From JAEUIX01 sp046156035 (GTDB lineage Bacteria > Planctomycetota > Phycisphaerae > Phycisphaerales > UBA1924): a stretch of DNA of 64,000 bases. This document shows positions 50,218-58,267 of the stretch, one piece after another. The position numbers and the translations under genes are program-made. The notes beneath the pieces are model-generated. The model saw only the letters and a list, made by a program, of their open reading frames with translations. It ran no database searches and had not been told where the DNA came from. Position 1 is the first letter of the stretch. Each line of letters opens with the position of its first letter. The stretch spans positions 76,233 to 140,232 of the forward strand of contig JBJXEW010000052.1 in assembly GCA_046156035.1 (NCBI GenBank), in the 5' to 3' direction.

Positions 50218-52608
50218 TCAAGCCTTCTCGGCATAATCGTTGTCATCGTCGGGCTCTGGCTCCGGAGATGCCATGGCGGTGCTTGGCTCGGTATCTGGCG
50301 GCTCGCCGTCCTTCTTCCACTTGCTGTACACGATCATGAACTGCTCGGCGAGCCGCTGCGCGACAGGTTTGTTGGCGTCGGGGAACCACTGCGGGTTCTG
50401 GAAGTCCCCCGCCAAATGCTCCTGGATCAGTGCGGCGAGCGCGTCGAGGTCGCAGATCAACTTGATGTTCTTGAGTTGGTTCCCGTCGAGTTGGCCGACC
50501 CTCGGTAAAACATCCCCTTCGCCCCACGAGCGCGGCGCCATCGCCTGAAGGAACAAGGCAATGCTCTTGGGATCGCGCTCGAACAGGGTAGTCAGGTGCT
50601 TCTGCACCGCGTCGCGCCCTTCGACTCGCCACCACACGAACAGAAGCGACTGTTCCTGTGGCACGTCCACATTGAACAGGGGCTCGCCCGCCTTCGCGCG
50701 GGCTTTGATGCGCTCGACGAGTGCCTTGCCGACCTCCTTGACCTCTTCCTTGGTCAGCGTGTTGCTGTCTGCTTTGTCCGCGTCATCGGTGACGTGCAGC
50801 CAGCGCAAGCACTCATCACCGAACCAGAGCGGGTCGGCCGCCTCGATGACCTGCTTGGCGAGCGTCACACGCTGCTCCCCAACGGGCAGTCGTGCGGTGA
50901 GGTTTGAGATCAGGATGCCTGCCTGCGACACCGGCTCCGCGAAACTGAACAGGGAGGGCGGATTGGGGATGTGCTTGGCGTTCGCGGCTATGGCCACACA
51001 CAGCGATGCCGCAGCCTCGGGCGGTGTGCCTTCTTCGTGCTGGCGCATTCGCTCGATGACCCGCTTCGCCTTGCCCCCCGTGAAGTATGCGACGAGGGCC
51101 TTGCCAACTTCGGAAGGCGGTTCCGTGGCGGCCCTCGCATAGAGCGCGTCCATCTCCGAGTCGCGCACGTCGCTCTTGGGGACGCTGTACGAGAAATACC
51201 GGGGGCAGTAGTCCGGCGAACAAATCCGCTTGGCCTTCGCCCAAGGCGAGAGCCAATCGGATCCGTATCCACCGCCCCCATACACGCTGCCGAGCCTCGG
51301 AAACAGATTCTTGAGGAGCGACTTGATCGCCTCTTGTTCCTCAGACGGAAGGGCATCGATCGAAGGCTTCAAGAGCGCCACGGCGCGGGGGCCGTCGTGA
51401 CCCCGTCGCCTGTGCTCCGATTCCACACCCCCGAACTCCGCGTGGTTGGCGCGGATGATGTCGTGGATCGCGGGGTAGAACGCCCGCACCGCCTCGATCA
51501 AGAGCAAGTCCACGATGTTGACTTCGCCTTTGAGCATTGGCAAGGCGAACATCAACCCATTCCCGTACCGCTTGGCCGCACGGGGCGTATCGAGCCGGAT
51601 CGAGATGCCGCGATCGAATCCCGAGACAAAGCCGCCGACGTCCTCTTTGGACAACTCCAACCCGGCGGCGGTGATCGCCTGATCGACCTGCTGAAAACAC
51701 AGCGACCGCAAGTCCTCTTTCATCGCCACTGGCAGCTTCAGCGGCACCTGGATGATCTTCTCCAGGAACGCCCGGCCCGACGCCTCGTCGCCCGCGCCGT
51801 ACCGCTCCCCGAGCGATTTGGCCACGGCCACGTCGTCGAACGCGAGCACGTAGCAGACGTTGGGGAAGTCGGCGCAGGCCTTGATGAGCCGGAACAGCGT
51901 GTGCGTCTCGTGCTTGTCCAAACGGTCAATGTCGTCCACGAGGACGACGATCCGCTTGTCAGACTGCGTCAGAAGCGCGTCGATCCGTGATCGCAAATCG
52001 TCGAGACCGACCGTGTCGCCGCTCAGCGCGACCTCCCCGAACTTGGCGAGCACTTCGTCCACTGTCTCGGCTGTCTTCGAGAACCACCCCGCGGGCCTAG
52101 TCAACAATCGCGCTCGCTTGGCCCACTTTCCGGCACCGGCCTTTGTCCTCTCGAACTTGGTATCTAGCGACGTGCCGATAGCATCCGCAAGCATGAAGAA
52201 GAAGCCTCGCAGCATGGCCTCCTCGTCGGAGAGTCGCCACGGGTTGAAGTCGCGTACAACGATCTTGGTATCCGTCTGCAAGTCGGCGCGAAGCATGTTC
52301 AGCACGGTTGTCTTGCCGTCGCCCCACGGCCCGTGAAGGCCGACAACAAGAGCTGTTCCCTTCGGGCGCCCGCGCAGCACTTCCGCGAGGCGCTCGGCGA
52401 ACGGCGTGCGGTTCAACTTGTCTTCGGCCTTGCTCGCCAAGGGGCGGTCGTTCGAAAACTCTGGGGCACTCGGGGGTGTCACTGTGTTGGCGTCCCTGCA
52501 GCCAGCGGCGCAGCATGCGCCAGCGGTATCAAGACAAGCTGCTTGCGGGGATTGTAGTTTCTTGTTTGCGTGCGGCGTTACCAATGCCGGGGCTGCCGCC
52601 CCCGGCAC
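50218..52608 (-). CDS. KAP-family P-loop NTPase
   Basis: The protein has 796 residues. The KAP entry motif SNDRPLASKAEDKLNRTPFAE is followed by Walker A GPWGDGKT (93-100), VVRDFNPWRLS, and Walker B IVVLVDDIDRLD (about 215-226) with the extra Asp typical of KAP. It then has NVCYVLAFDDVAVAK and a long helical C-terminal half without clear TM helices. The first 45 residues are Cys/Ala-rich and unusual, and a GTG at 52482 just before the KAP motif is an alternative start. KAP NTPases are STAND-like ATPases, several of which act in phage exclusion (PifA type). Its neighbours are XRE genes and a tRNA-end fragment, so a defence role is plausible but unproven. Confidence 0.9.
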   Translation of the reverse strand: MPGAAAPALVTPHANKKLQSPQAACLDTAGACCAAGCRDANTVTPPSAPEFSNDRPLASKAEDKLNRTPFAERLAEVLRGRPKGTALVVGLHGPWGDGKTTVLNMLRADLQTDTKIVVRDFNPWRLSDEEAMLRGFFFMLADAIGTSLDTKFERTKAGAGKWAKRARLLTRPAGWFSKTAETVDEVLAKFGEVALSGDTVGLDDLRSRIDALLTQSDKRIVVLVDDIDRLDKHETHTLFRLIKACADFPNVCYVLAFDDVAVAKSLGERYGAGDEASGRAFLEKIIQVPLKLPVAMKEDLRSLCFQQVDQAITAAGLELSKEDVGGFVSGFDRGISIRLDTPRAAKRYGNGLMFALPMLKGEVNIVDLLLIEAVRAFYPAIHDIIRANHAEFGGVESEHRRRGHDGPRAVALLKPSIDALPSEEQEAIKSLLKNLFPRLGSVYGGGGYGSDWLSPWAKAKRICSPDYCPRYFSYSVPKSDVRDSEMDALYARAATEPPSEVGKALVAYFTGGKAKRVIERMRQHEEGTPPEAAASLCVAIAANAKHIPNPPSLFSFAEPVSQAGILISNLTARLPVGEQRVTLAKQVIEAADPLWFGDECLRWLHVTDDADKADSNTLTKEEVKEVGKALVERIKARAKAGEPLFNVDVPQEQSLLFVWWRVEGRDAVQKHLTTLFERDPKSIALFLQAMAPRSWGEGDVLPRVGQLDGNQLKNIKLICDLDALAALIQEHLAGDFQNPQWFPDANKPVAQRLAEQFMIVYSKWKKDGEPPDTEPSTAMASPEPEPDDDNDYAEKA

Positions 52609-52660
52609 CCCCGCTCAAGGCATTTGGAATGCAGCGAACGCCGCGAGCGAGTCTTTGCCT

Positions 52661-52705
52661 TCAGCGGGAGAGGTGCCGGAGAGGGCAGCAGCCCTCTCTG
52701 GCATC
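52661..52705. repeat. Palindromic repeat, C/G-rich family variant (intergenic)
   Basis: GGGAGAGGTGCCGG leads into CCGGAGAGGGC-AGCA-GCCCTCTCTGG, a hairpin of 11 bp with one mismatch. The GAGGTGCCG lead is shared with the minus strand of the copy in rarA. It lies in the 171-bp gap between the KAP gene and the frameshifted XRE gene. Confidence 0.5.
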
Positions 52706-52779
52706 AGCGAACAATGGTGTGGCCGTGACCAGTACGGTGCCCTCACCGTGTTCATCACCGCATTCTGGGAGGACCACCA

Positions 52780-53182
52780 ATGACCACGAAGCGACGCAGG
52801 TTGACCAGCACTCCGGCGAACGATGTGCCGTACACGATGCGCCTGCCCGACGGGCGCACGCTGCTCGTGCTGCTCCGGCCCGAGTGGTGCAGGCTGGATG
52901 TCACCGGCGAACTGCTCTTCAAGCCCGAGGCTGTGCGGTTCCTTGATCGTCTTCGCGTGATGGCCCTCAACATGCCCCAAGCCCCCGTCGCCCGGTCACA
53001 TCCGCACCCTCCGAGAAGCGCTCGGCCTCACGCAGGCGCAACTCAGCGAGCGCCTCGGCGTGGACTCGATGACGGTCTCCCGCTGGGAGCGCGGCACCGT
53101 GAAGCCCAGCCCCGCGGCCGTCAAAGCCTTGGACAAACTCCGGCGCGATGCCGGACGGCGCGGCACGGTCATCGCAGCCTGA
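52780..53182 (+). pseudogene. XRE-family HTH gene split by a +1 frame change
   Basis: The first 66 or so codons read MTTKRRRLTSTPANDVPYT...FLDRLRVMALNMPQAP. A clear HTH (IRTLREALGLTQAQLSERLG then DSMTVSRWERG) follows, but in the +1 frame from about 52994, ending at TGA 53180-53182. The original frame instead runs into Pro/Arg-rich nonsense. The switch lies within CCCCAAGCCCCCGTCGCCC. The two halves fit as one protein of about 133 residues, so this is a frameshift mutation, a sequencing error or, less likely, a slippage-expressed gene. Its position divergent from the KAP NTPase suggests it once regulated that gene. Confidence 0.75.
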
Positions 53183-53287
53183 CGATCAGCGACCCTTCCG
53201 TCGGGGTGCACCGCTGGTTCTCCCCGCTCCTGCGCGGCGGGCGACGAGGTCATCACGCTGGTCCCAAATGAGTCCAGCGTCGCGGGC

Positions 53288-54658
53288 TTACTTCGGGTCC
53301 GCCGCCACCGCCGCGGCCTTGCCCGCACCCGTCCGCATGGCTTCGCTCTGCCCGAACAACTCCGGGTGCAGGTAGCGGCCCGCCTCGGTGCCAGCCTTGA
53401 GTTCCTCGGTCTGTATGCGATGGGCGTTGGCCCACGCATCCTGGCGGATGCCCGTGATCTGCCAACTCACCACGGTGGATGGCCTGCTGGTGCGGAGCGT
53501 GAAGGAGGTGGCGGCCCCCTCGCGCGGCTTGACCGCCACGCCGCGCACGACTTTGGCCTGCACGAAGTCGGCGCTGTCGCGCTCGTCGATCACGGTGAGT
53601 TGGTAGCGGTAGTCCTTGTTGAGCGCGGTGAACCAGTCGGGGAGCGCGACGGTTGCGTATCCCTTCGCGTCGGTCGTGACGGTGCCGTTGTAGATGTTCA
53701 TCATGTCCGGCGATTCAACGAACGAGTGCGAGAGATACTTGTTGGCGGGGTCGAGCGGGTGGTCGATCTTGAACGAACCGCCGCTCTTGGAGAGATTGCC
53801 GACGACCTGCACCCTCCCGTCGAAGTAGCCCGCGAAGCCGGTGGTGGAAGCGCCCCACACGCCGTACGCCGCGCCACCGTTGTTGCACTCACCCTTCACG
53901 CCGTTGCTGTTGACACCGCTGGCGAAGAAGTACCCGCCGAAATCGGCGCCGCCACCCGACGCGCTGCCCTTCACGCCCGATTGACCAACGCCGGAAACCC
54001 CGGTTCCGCCGCTGCCGGAACTCAGGCCGTACACACCGAAGGACCCCGTGGCGAGCGTGTTCCCTTGAACACCGTACAGCCCGTGGGCCCCGCCGTGGGC
54101 GTACACACCCCTCCCCACGGGTTCAGTCTCTGCGTCCGCTGTCGATATCGCGGTCAGGCCAAAGGCCCCTTTGGACTCGATACCGGAGGCTCCGGGCAAA
54201 GTGCTCGTTGAGGTCGCGCTCAGGGGGAAATACTCCTCGCTGCTCAGCACCATCGGCGCAACCAGTCCCAGCGCGTACGGCACGGCCGTCATTTCCTGCC
54301 GCGGCGAGAGCGTGGTGTACGTCGGCGAGCCGGCCGCTCGCAGGCTCAACTCCACCCACAGACGCTGGCCGTTGTACAACGTGGGGGAGCCGAAACTCAT
54401 CGGCGTCAGCAGTTGGCCGTTGGCGATGTTCACGCCCAGGGCCTGGAACATCGATCCCACCTGCGTCCCGCCCGCCAACGCGTTGAACAATCGCGCCTGC
54501 ACGTCGTACGCGCCGTTGGCGGGAGCGGTCCCGTCGTTCACGAGTGCGCGGTAGGTGAAAGTCTGCGGTGCCGGCTCTGCCGCGGCGGGCAACGCGAGCG
54601 CGCACGCCAGGCTCGCGACGATGAGCAGACTCAAACGAATGGGATGCGATGTAGCCAT
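53288..54658 (-). CDS. Exported fibre-like surface protein
   Basis: The gene encodes 456 residues from the ATG after GGAGA. A signal peptide (MATSHPIRLSLLIVASLACALALPAAAEPA) is followed by a planctomycete-type head domain (TFTYRALVNDG, GAYDVQARLFNA, NGQLLTPMSFG). Many short Gly-rich beta turns follow (GVYGLSSGSGGTGVSGVGQSG), like phage tail-fibre or collagen-like stalks. A C-terminal module has FKIDHPLDPANKYLSHS and VESPDMMNIYNG, a domain seen in fibre-like and surface proteins. It probably forms a trimeric surface fibre. It is co-directional with the prpB-like gene upstream, across a gap of about 220 bp. Confidence 0.75.
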   Translation of the reverse strand: MATSHPIRLSLLIVASLACALALPAAAEPAPQTFTYRALVNDGTAPANGAYDVQARLFNALAGGTQVGSMFQALGVNIANGQLLTPMSFGSPTLYNGQRLWVELSLRAAGSPTYTTLSPRQEMTAVPYALGLVAPMVLSSEEYFPLSATSTSTLPGASGIESKGAFGLTAISTADAETEPVGRGVYAHGGAHGLYGVQGNTLATGSFGVYGLSSGSGGTGVSGVGQSGVKGSASGGGADFGGYFFASGVNSNGVKGECNNGGAAYGVWGASTTGFAGYFDGRVQVVGNLSKSGGSFKIDHPLDPANKYLSHSFVESPDMMNIYNGTVTTDAKGYATVALPDWFTALNKDYRYQLTVIDERDSADFVQAKVVRGVAVKPREGAATSFTLRTSRPSTVVSWQITGIRQDAWANAHRIQTEELKAGTEAGRYLHPELFGQSEAMRTGAGKAAAVAADPK

Positions 54659-54876
54659 GGAATCTCCGGATACGGGGTTGCCCACAGAGTACATCGGATT
54701 GGGACCCATGCCCGGACTTTGGCGTGTGAAAAGGGGGGTCGTTCAGCGCGGCGGCCACGCGAATTTGCCCAAACAGCCAGGGTCAACCCCCGAATGGGGA
54801 GTGCACGGGCTTGCCGCGGCTGTGTGCTGTGCCCGTGCACGGGTGTGCCGGGCACGTCGCTGCTCCCGGCCATGAC

Positions 54877-55839
54877 CTACCGCACCGGAAACTCCCACGG
54901 CTTGCCGGGCGTGTACCCCACCAGGTCGTACAACTCTTGGCGCGTCTGCATCTTGGAGATGAACGGTTCCACGCTGCCGCTGGCCTTCAGTTCGCCCAGG
55001 GCCCGCTGCACCGCGCCCATCGCCACGCGCAACAGACTCACCGGGTAGATCACGCACGAGTAGCCCATCGCCGCGAACCGCGACAGCGGAATGATCGGCG
55101 TCTTGCCGAACTCGGTCATGTTCGCGAGCAGAAGGCACGAAGGCACAGAGGCACGAAGGGACGAAGCGAAGCGTGCGAACTCCTCCTCGCTCGCGAGGCC
55201 TTCTGGAAAGATCATCTCCGCGCCGGCCTCGACATACGCCTTGGCGCGAACGAGCGCGGCATCAAAGCCGCCGCCATCCTCGGGCCTCACGCCGCGTGCA
55301 TCCGTGCGGGCACACACGATAATGGAAGGCATCGGGGACTGGGCGCTGGGCACTGGAGAAACGCCGCGCGGGCTCGGCACCGATGCCCGATGCCCAGTGC
55401 CCAGTGCCCGGGCTGCGGTAGCAGCCCACTGTATTTTCTCGCACATGTGGTCAAGCGGCACCAGCACCTTGCCGTCAAGGTGCCCGCAGCGTTTGGGGAA
55501 CTGCTGGTCTTCGATGTGCAGCCCGGCCGCGCCGGCGCGAAAGTAATCGATCACCGTCCGTCGCACCATCTCGGCCTCGCCAAAGCCCGTGTCGGCATCC
55601 GCGATCAGCGGCAGGCCGCTCGAGTCGTACACCTCGCGGATCACGCGGCAGAAATGCTCCAAACTCAGCACGCCCACATCCGGCACGCCCGCGCACACGC
55701 TGGTGGCCGCGCCGGAGACGTAGGTGGCCTGAAAGCCGGCCTGCGCCACGGCCCGGGCGCACAGGCCGTTGAACGAGCCGGGCATGGCGACGCAGCCCTG
55801 GGCCATGAGCGCACGGAGACGGTCGGCGGGGGTGAGCAT
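54877..55839 (-). CDS. prpB: Isocitrate lyase/PEP mutase superfamily lyase, PrpB-like, with two repeat-coded insertions
   Basis: The gene encodes 320 residues starting at MLTPADRLRALM, the usual family start. A longer frame adds 22 low-value codons. Diagnostic motifs are YVSGAATS, LIADADTGFG, EDQQFPKRCGHLDGK (catalytic Cys in KRCGH, about 114) and CARTDARG. The C-terminus RQELYDLVGY is typical of 2-methylisocitrate lyase (to pyruvate and succinate). Related lyases with the same motifs cannot be excluded, and no prpC or prpD is nearby. Two low-complexity insertions, ALGTGH...PVPSAQSPMPS (about 142-170) and LRASVPSCLLLA (about 222-236), are encoded by DNA repeats and lie in loops between barrel strands. 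This suggests tolerated expansion. Confidence 0.85.
   Translation of the reverse strand: MLTPADRLRALMAQGCVAMPGSFNGLCARAVAQAGFQATYVSGAATSVCAGVPDVGVLSLEHFCRVIREVYDSSGLPLIADADTGFGEAEMVRRTVIDYFRAGAAGLHIEDQQFPKRCGHLDGKVLVPLDHMCEKIQWAATAARALGTGHRASVPSPRGVSPVPSAQSPMPSIIVCARTDARGVRPEDGGGFDAALVRAKAYVEAGAEMIFPEGLASEEEFARFASSLRASVPSCLLLANMTEFGKTPIIPLSRFAAMGYSCVIYPVSLLRVAMGAVQRALGELKASGSVEPFISKMQTRQELYDLVGYTPGKPWEFPVR
55131..55172. repeat. CGAAGGCA tandem repeat inside prpB
   Basis: Imperfect tandem copies of GAAGGCAC or CGAAGGGA (about 8 bp) run through this stretch, which codes for RASVPSCLLL in the lyase. The related GCGAAGGC unit fills the spacer at 62795-62935. Confidence 0.6.
55330..55412. repeat. 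Heptamer inverted-repeat element inside prpB
   Basis: CTGGGCG CTGGGCA CTGG on one arm and CCGATGCCCGATGCCCAGTG on the other form a long imperfect hairpin built from the heptamer CTGGGCA/TCGGGCA. It is in frame and encodes 25-28 residues absent from typical PrpB proteins. The logic is similar to the heptameric STRR repeats of cyanobacteria. Confidence 0.65.
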
Positions 55840-55941
55840 GTGCAAGGCTAGAACGGCTTGACGAGCCCGGAGCGTGAGCGACGGGTTCTCTCCAGGCCTC
55901 CCCACTCTGCCCGCGGCTCATCTCTTCGATAGACTCACCGC

Positions 55942-57333
55942 ATGGTCACGCTCGCACTCTTCGCCGCGTCTGTCGTCGTGTGTGTCGAACAGCCCCCGTC
56001 TGAGGCGCCCGCCGCGGCCATGCAGAAGGACGCGCAGGCGGTAATGGCCCGCCTCGACCGCGCGTACGTGCAGGCCACCATCGAGAAACTCGCCTCCTTC
56101 GGCACACGCCACTCGCTCTCCACCACCACCGACCCCGCACGCGGCATCGGCGCGGCACGCAACTGGATCAAGACAGAGTTCGAGGGGTTCACAAGGGCAG
56201 GCGGACAAGATGTCCGCCCCACCGGGTTCAGTGTGTCATTCGAGGAGTTCACGCCACCTGTCGGTGGACGCATCAGTTCGGAGACGAAGTTCGTCAACGT
56301 CGTTGCCGTCCTGCGCGGCTCCAAGACTCCCGAGCGGCGCTACTACGTCGTGGGCCACTACGACAGCATGCCCAGTGATGTGATGGACCCCGCCGCGGAT
56401 GCGCCCGGTGCCAACGACGACGCCAGCGGCACCGCAGCGGTGCTCGCCATCGCCCGCGCCATGGAGGCATGGCCCTGCGAATCCACCATCGTCTTCCTCT
56501 GCACATCCGGCGAAGAGCAGGGCCTGATCGGTGCCAAGTATCACGCCGAGCAGGCCGCCACGCGGAAGGAGGACATCCGTGCTGTGCTCAACAACGACAT
56601 CATCGGCGATTCGCTCGGGCCCATGGGCGATGAGAAGCGTGCCGCGCGTGGCACCGTGCGCATCTTCTCCGAGGGCCTGCCGCGCAACGCCACCAGCGAG
56701 CAACTCGCCCGCATCCGTCAACTCGGCAGCGAGGTGGATTCTCCCAGCCGCCAACTCGCCCGCTACGTGGCGGAGATCGCCGAGCGCGAGAAGACGGCCC
56801 TCAAGCCCATGCTGGTATATCGCCTTGACCGCTTCCTGCGCGGCGGCGACCACTCCGCCTTCAACGATGCGGGCTTCGCCGCGGTGCGGTTCTGCCAGAC
56901 CCACGAAAACTACGACCACCAGCACCAGACGCCGCGCGAGGAGAAACGGCCCGACGGCACGGTGCGCCGCTACGGCGACCTCCCCGAGTTCGTGGACTTT
57001 GAGTACGTGGCCAACGTCGCTCGGCTGAACGCGGCCGTGCTCATCCATCTCGCCAACGCCCCCAGCGTGCCCGGCAATGTTCGGATCGTCACGGCCAAAC
57101 TCGAAACCACCACCACGCTGCGATGGTCTGCCAGCCCGGAGGCAGATGTGGCCGGCTACGAAGTGGTCTGGCGCGACACCACCAGCCCCGCGTGGACGCA
57201 CACCAAAGACGTGGGCCTCACCACCGAGATCACGCTGGATGAGAACAAAGACAACGTCTACTTCGGCGTGCGGGCATACGACACGACCGGCTACCGCAGC
57301 CCCGTCGCCTTCACCGGCGCGGCACGGGAGTAG
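55942..57333 (+). CDS. Exported M28-family zinc aminopeptidase with FN3 domain
   Basis: The protein has 463 residues. A short hydrophobic leader (MVTLALFAASVVVCVEQ) precedes an M28 catalytic domain. Its metal and catalytic residues are in VGHYDSMP (His), GANDDASG (bridging Asp), SGEEQGLIG (general-base Glu and ligand), NNDIIGD and FCQTHENYDHQH (last His). A C-terminal fibronectin type III-like domain (about 370-455; TTLRWSASPEADVAGYEVVWRD) follows. A nine-residue GGQDVRPTG loop at about 87-95 is encoded by a palindromic repeat. A hairpin and T-tract 80 bp after the stop ends the transcript. It is likely a secreted or periplasmic peptidase. Confidence 0.88.
   Translation: MVTLALFAASVVVCVEQPPSEAPAAAMQKDAQAVMARLDRAYVQATIEKLASFGTRHSLSTTTDPARGIGAARNWIKTEFEGFTRAGGQDVRPTGFSVSFEEFTPPVGGRISSETKFVNVVAVLRGSKTPERRYYVVGHYDSMPSDVMDPAADAPGANDDASGTAAVLAIARAMEAWPCESTIVFLCTSGEEQGLIGAKYHAEQAATRKEDIRAVLNNDIIGDSLGPMGDEKRAARGTVRIFSEGLPRNATSEQLARIRQLGSEVDSPSRQLARYVAEIAEREKTALKPMLVYRLDRFLRGGDHSAFNDAGFAAVRFCQTHENYDHQHQTPREEKRPDGTVRRYGDLPEFVDFEYVANVARLNAAVLIHLANAPSVPGNVRIVTAKLETTTTLRWSASPEADVAGYEVVWRDTTSPAWTHTKDVGLTTEITLDENKDNVYFGVRAYDTTGYRSPVAFTGAARE
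56199..56226. repeat. GGCGGAC/GTCCGCC palindrome, copy 2 (in frame in the M28 peptidase)
   Basis: GGCGGACA-AGA-TGTCCGCC is followed by CCACCGGG. It encodes GGQDVRPTG. The arms and tail match the gspE copy at 19241-19268, but the reading strand differs relative to the repeat. Confidence 0.65.
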
Positions 57334-57413
57334 GCCAGCCGCGTTCCGGGCCATTCCCATGCCCGGCGGCTCGCGTTTCCGCCACGCTCGGGACACCGAC
57401 ATTCTTTTCCCAG

Positions 57414-57439
57414 AACCCGCGCCCGTGCGCGGGTTTTTT
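57414..57439 (+). terminator. Rho-independent terminator
   Basis: CCCGCGC-CCGT-GCGCGGG forms a 7-bp GC stem (9 bp with flanking AA/TT) followed directly by TTTTTT. It lies 80 bp after the M28 peptidase stop and 40 bp before the thymidylate kinase start. Confidence 0.88.
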
Positions 57440-57477
57440 CTGCGCGCGGCCCACGAGTGTGCTTAGACTGGCGCAGC

Positions 57478-58233
57478 ATGAACGCGCTCACGGACGACCG
57501 CCGCATGGCCAACACCCAGCCCACGCCCAACGCCACGCCCGCACCCCAGCGCGGCCCCGCCGCCCCCCCGCAGGACGCGGCGTTCCTCTCGGCCTTCCGC
57601 GGCCGCTTCATGGTGTTCGAGGGGCCCGACGGCTCGGGCAAGTCCACGCAGTTCCGCCGTTTGCTCGAACTCTGCGAGGCCGCCAAGGTTCCCGTCTCGC
57701 ACGTGCGAGAGCCCGGCGGCACGGTGACGGGCGAGCGCATCCGCGAGGTGCTGCTTGATCGTGCCACCACCGGCATGACCGTGCGCTGCGAGATGCTGCT
57801 CTACATGGCCAGCCGCGCCGAACTGGTGGAGCAGCGGATCCTCCCCGCGCTCAGCCGCGGCGACCTGGTGCTTGCCGATCGCTTCGTCTCCAGCACGCTC
57901 GCGTATCAAGGTGCCGCGGGCGGCCTTCCCGCGGCAGATATCGCCGCCGTCGCCCGTGTCGCCACGCGGGGCTTGGTGCCGGATTTGGTGCTGCTGTTTG
58001 ATATCGACCAAGCCGCCGCGGCACGACGCCTCTCGCCCCTGCTGGACCGCATGGAGGCCAAGGGCGCGGCGTTCCACGAGCGCGTGCGCCAGGGCTACCT
58101 CGACCTCGCCAAGGCCGACCCGCGCCGCTTCGCCGTGATCGATGCCCGTCAGGGCGAGCAGCAGGTCTGGAGCCAACTCGTGGCCACGCTCCGCTCTCGC
58201 GGGCCGACGCTGGACCCCCGGCGGGGCACCTGA
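57478..58233 (+). CDS. tmk: Thymidylate kinase
   Basis: The gene encodes 251 residues from the MNALTDDRR start. MANTQPTP nine codons later is also possible. The P-loop FEGPDGSGKSTQ is followed by REPGG (dTMP site), the DR(F/Y)xxSxxAYQG motif (LADRFVSSTLAYQG) and a LID region RRLSPLLDRME. The kinase core is typical in length, but the first 40 residues form a Pro/Ala-rich extension. It phosphorylates dTMP to dTDP in the cytoplasm. No SD precedes the start, and TAGACT about 12 bp upstream could mean a nearly leaderless transcript. Confidence 0.95.
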   Translation: MNALTDDRRMANTQPTPNATPAPQRGPAAPPQDAAFLSAFRGRFMVFEGPDGSGKSTQFRRLLELCEAAKVPVSHVREPGGTVTGERIREVLLDRATTGMTVRCEMLLYMASRAELVEQRILPALSRGDLVLADRFVSSTLAYQGAAGGLPAADIAAVARVATRGLVPDLVLLFDIDQAAAARRLSPLLDRMEAKGAAFHERVRQGYLDLAKADPRRFAVIDARQGEQQVWSQLVATLRSRGPTLDPRRGT

Positions 58234-58237
58234 CTTG

Positions 58238-58263
58238 GGTACCTCCACTCTCCGAGTGGGGCC
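58238..58263. repeat. GGTACC-hairpin repeat, copy 2 (between convergent genes)
   Basis: GGTACC is followed by TCCACTC-TCC-GAGTGGGG. It is the same arrangement and loop as the copy in gspE (19121-19150), with compensatory arm changes (CG to TA). It sits in the 34-bp gap between the convergent tmk and L,D-transpeptidase stops, where it could also act as a terminator hairpin. Confidence 0.6.
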
Positions 58264-58267
58264 GTTC

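Noticed and set aside
52780..53271. The 163-residue uninterrupted frame as an intact gene
   Set aside because: After residue 66 or so it becomes Pro/Arg-rich nonsense, while the HTH domain lies in the +1 frame. The split reading is better supported.
55330..55412. The repeat block as a CRISPR array
   Set aside because: The units are 7 bp and contiguous, with no unique spacers of 25-40 bp and no cas genes, so it is a tandem or inverted heptamer repeat.
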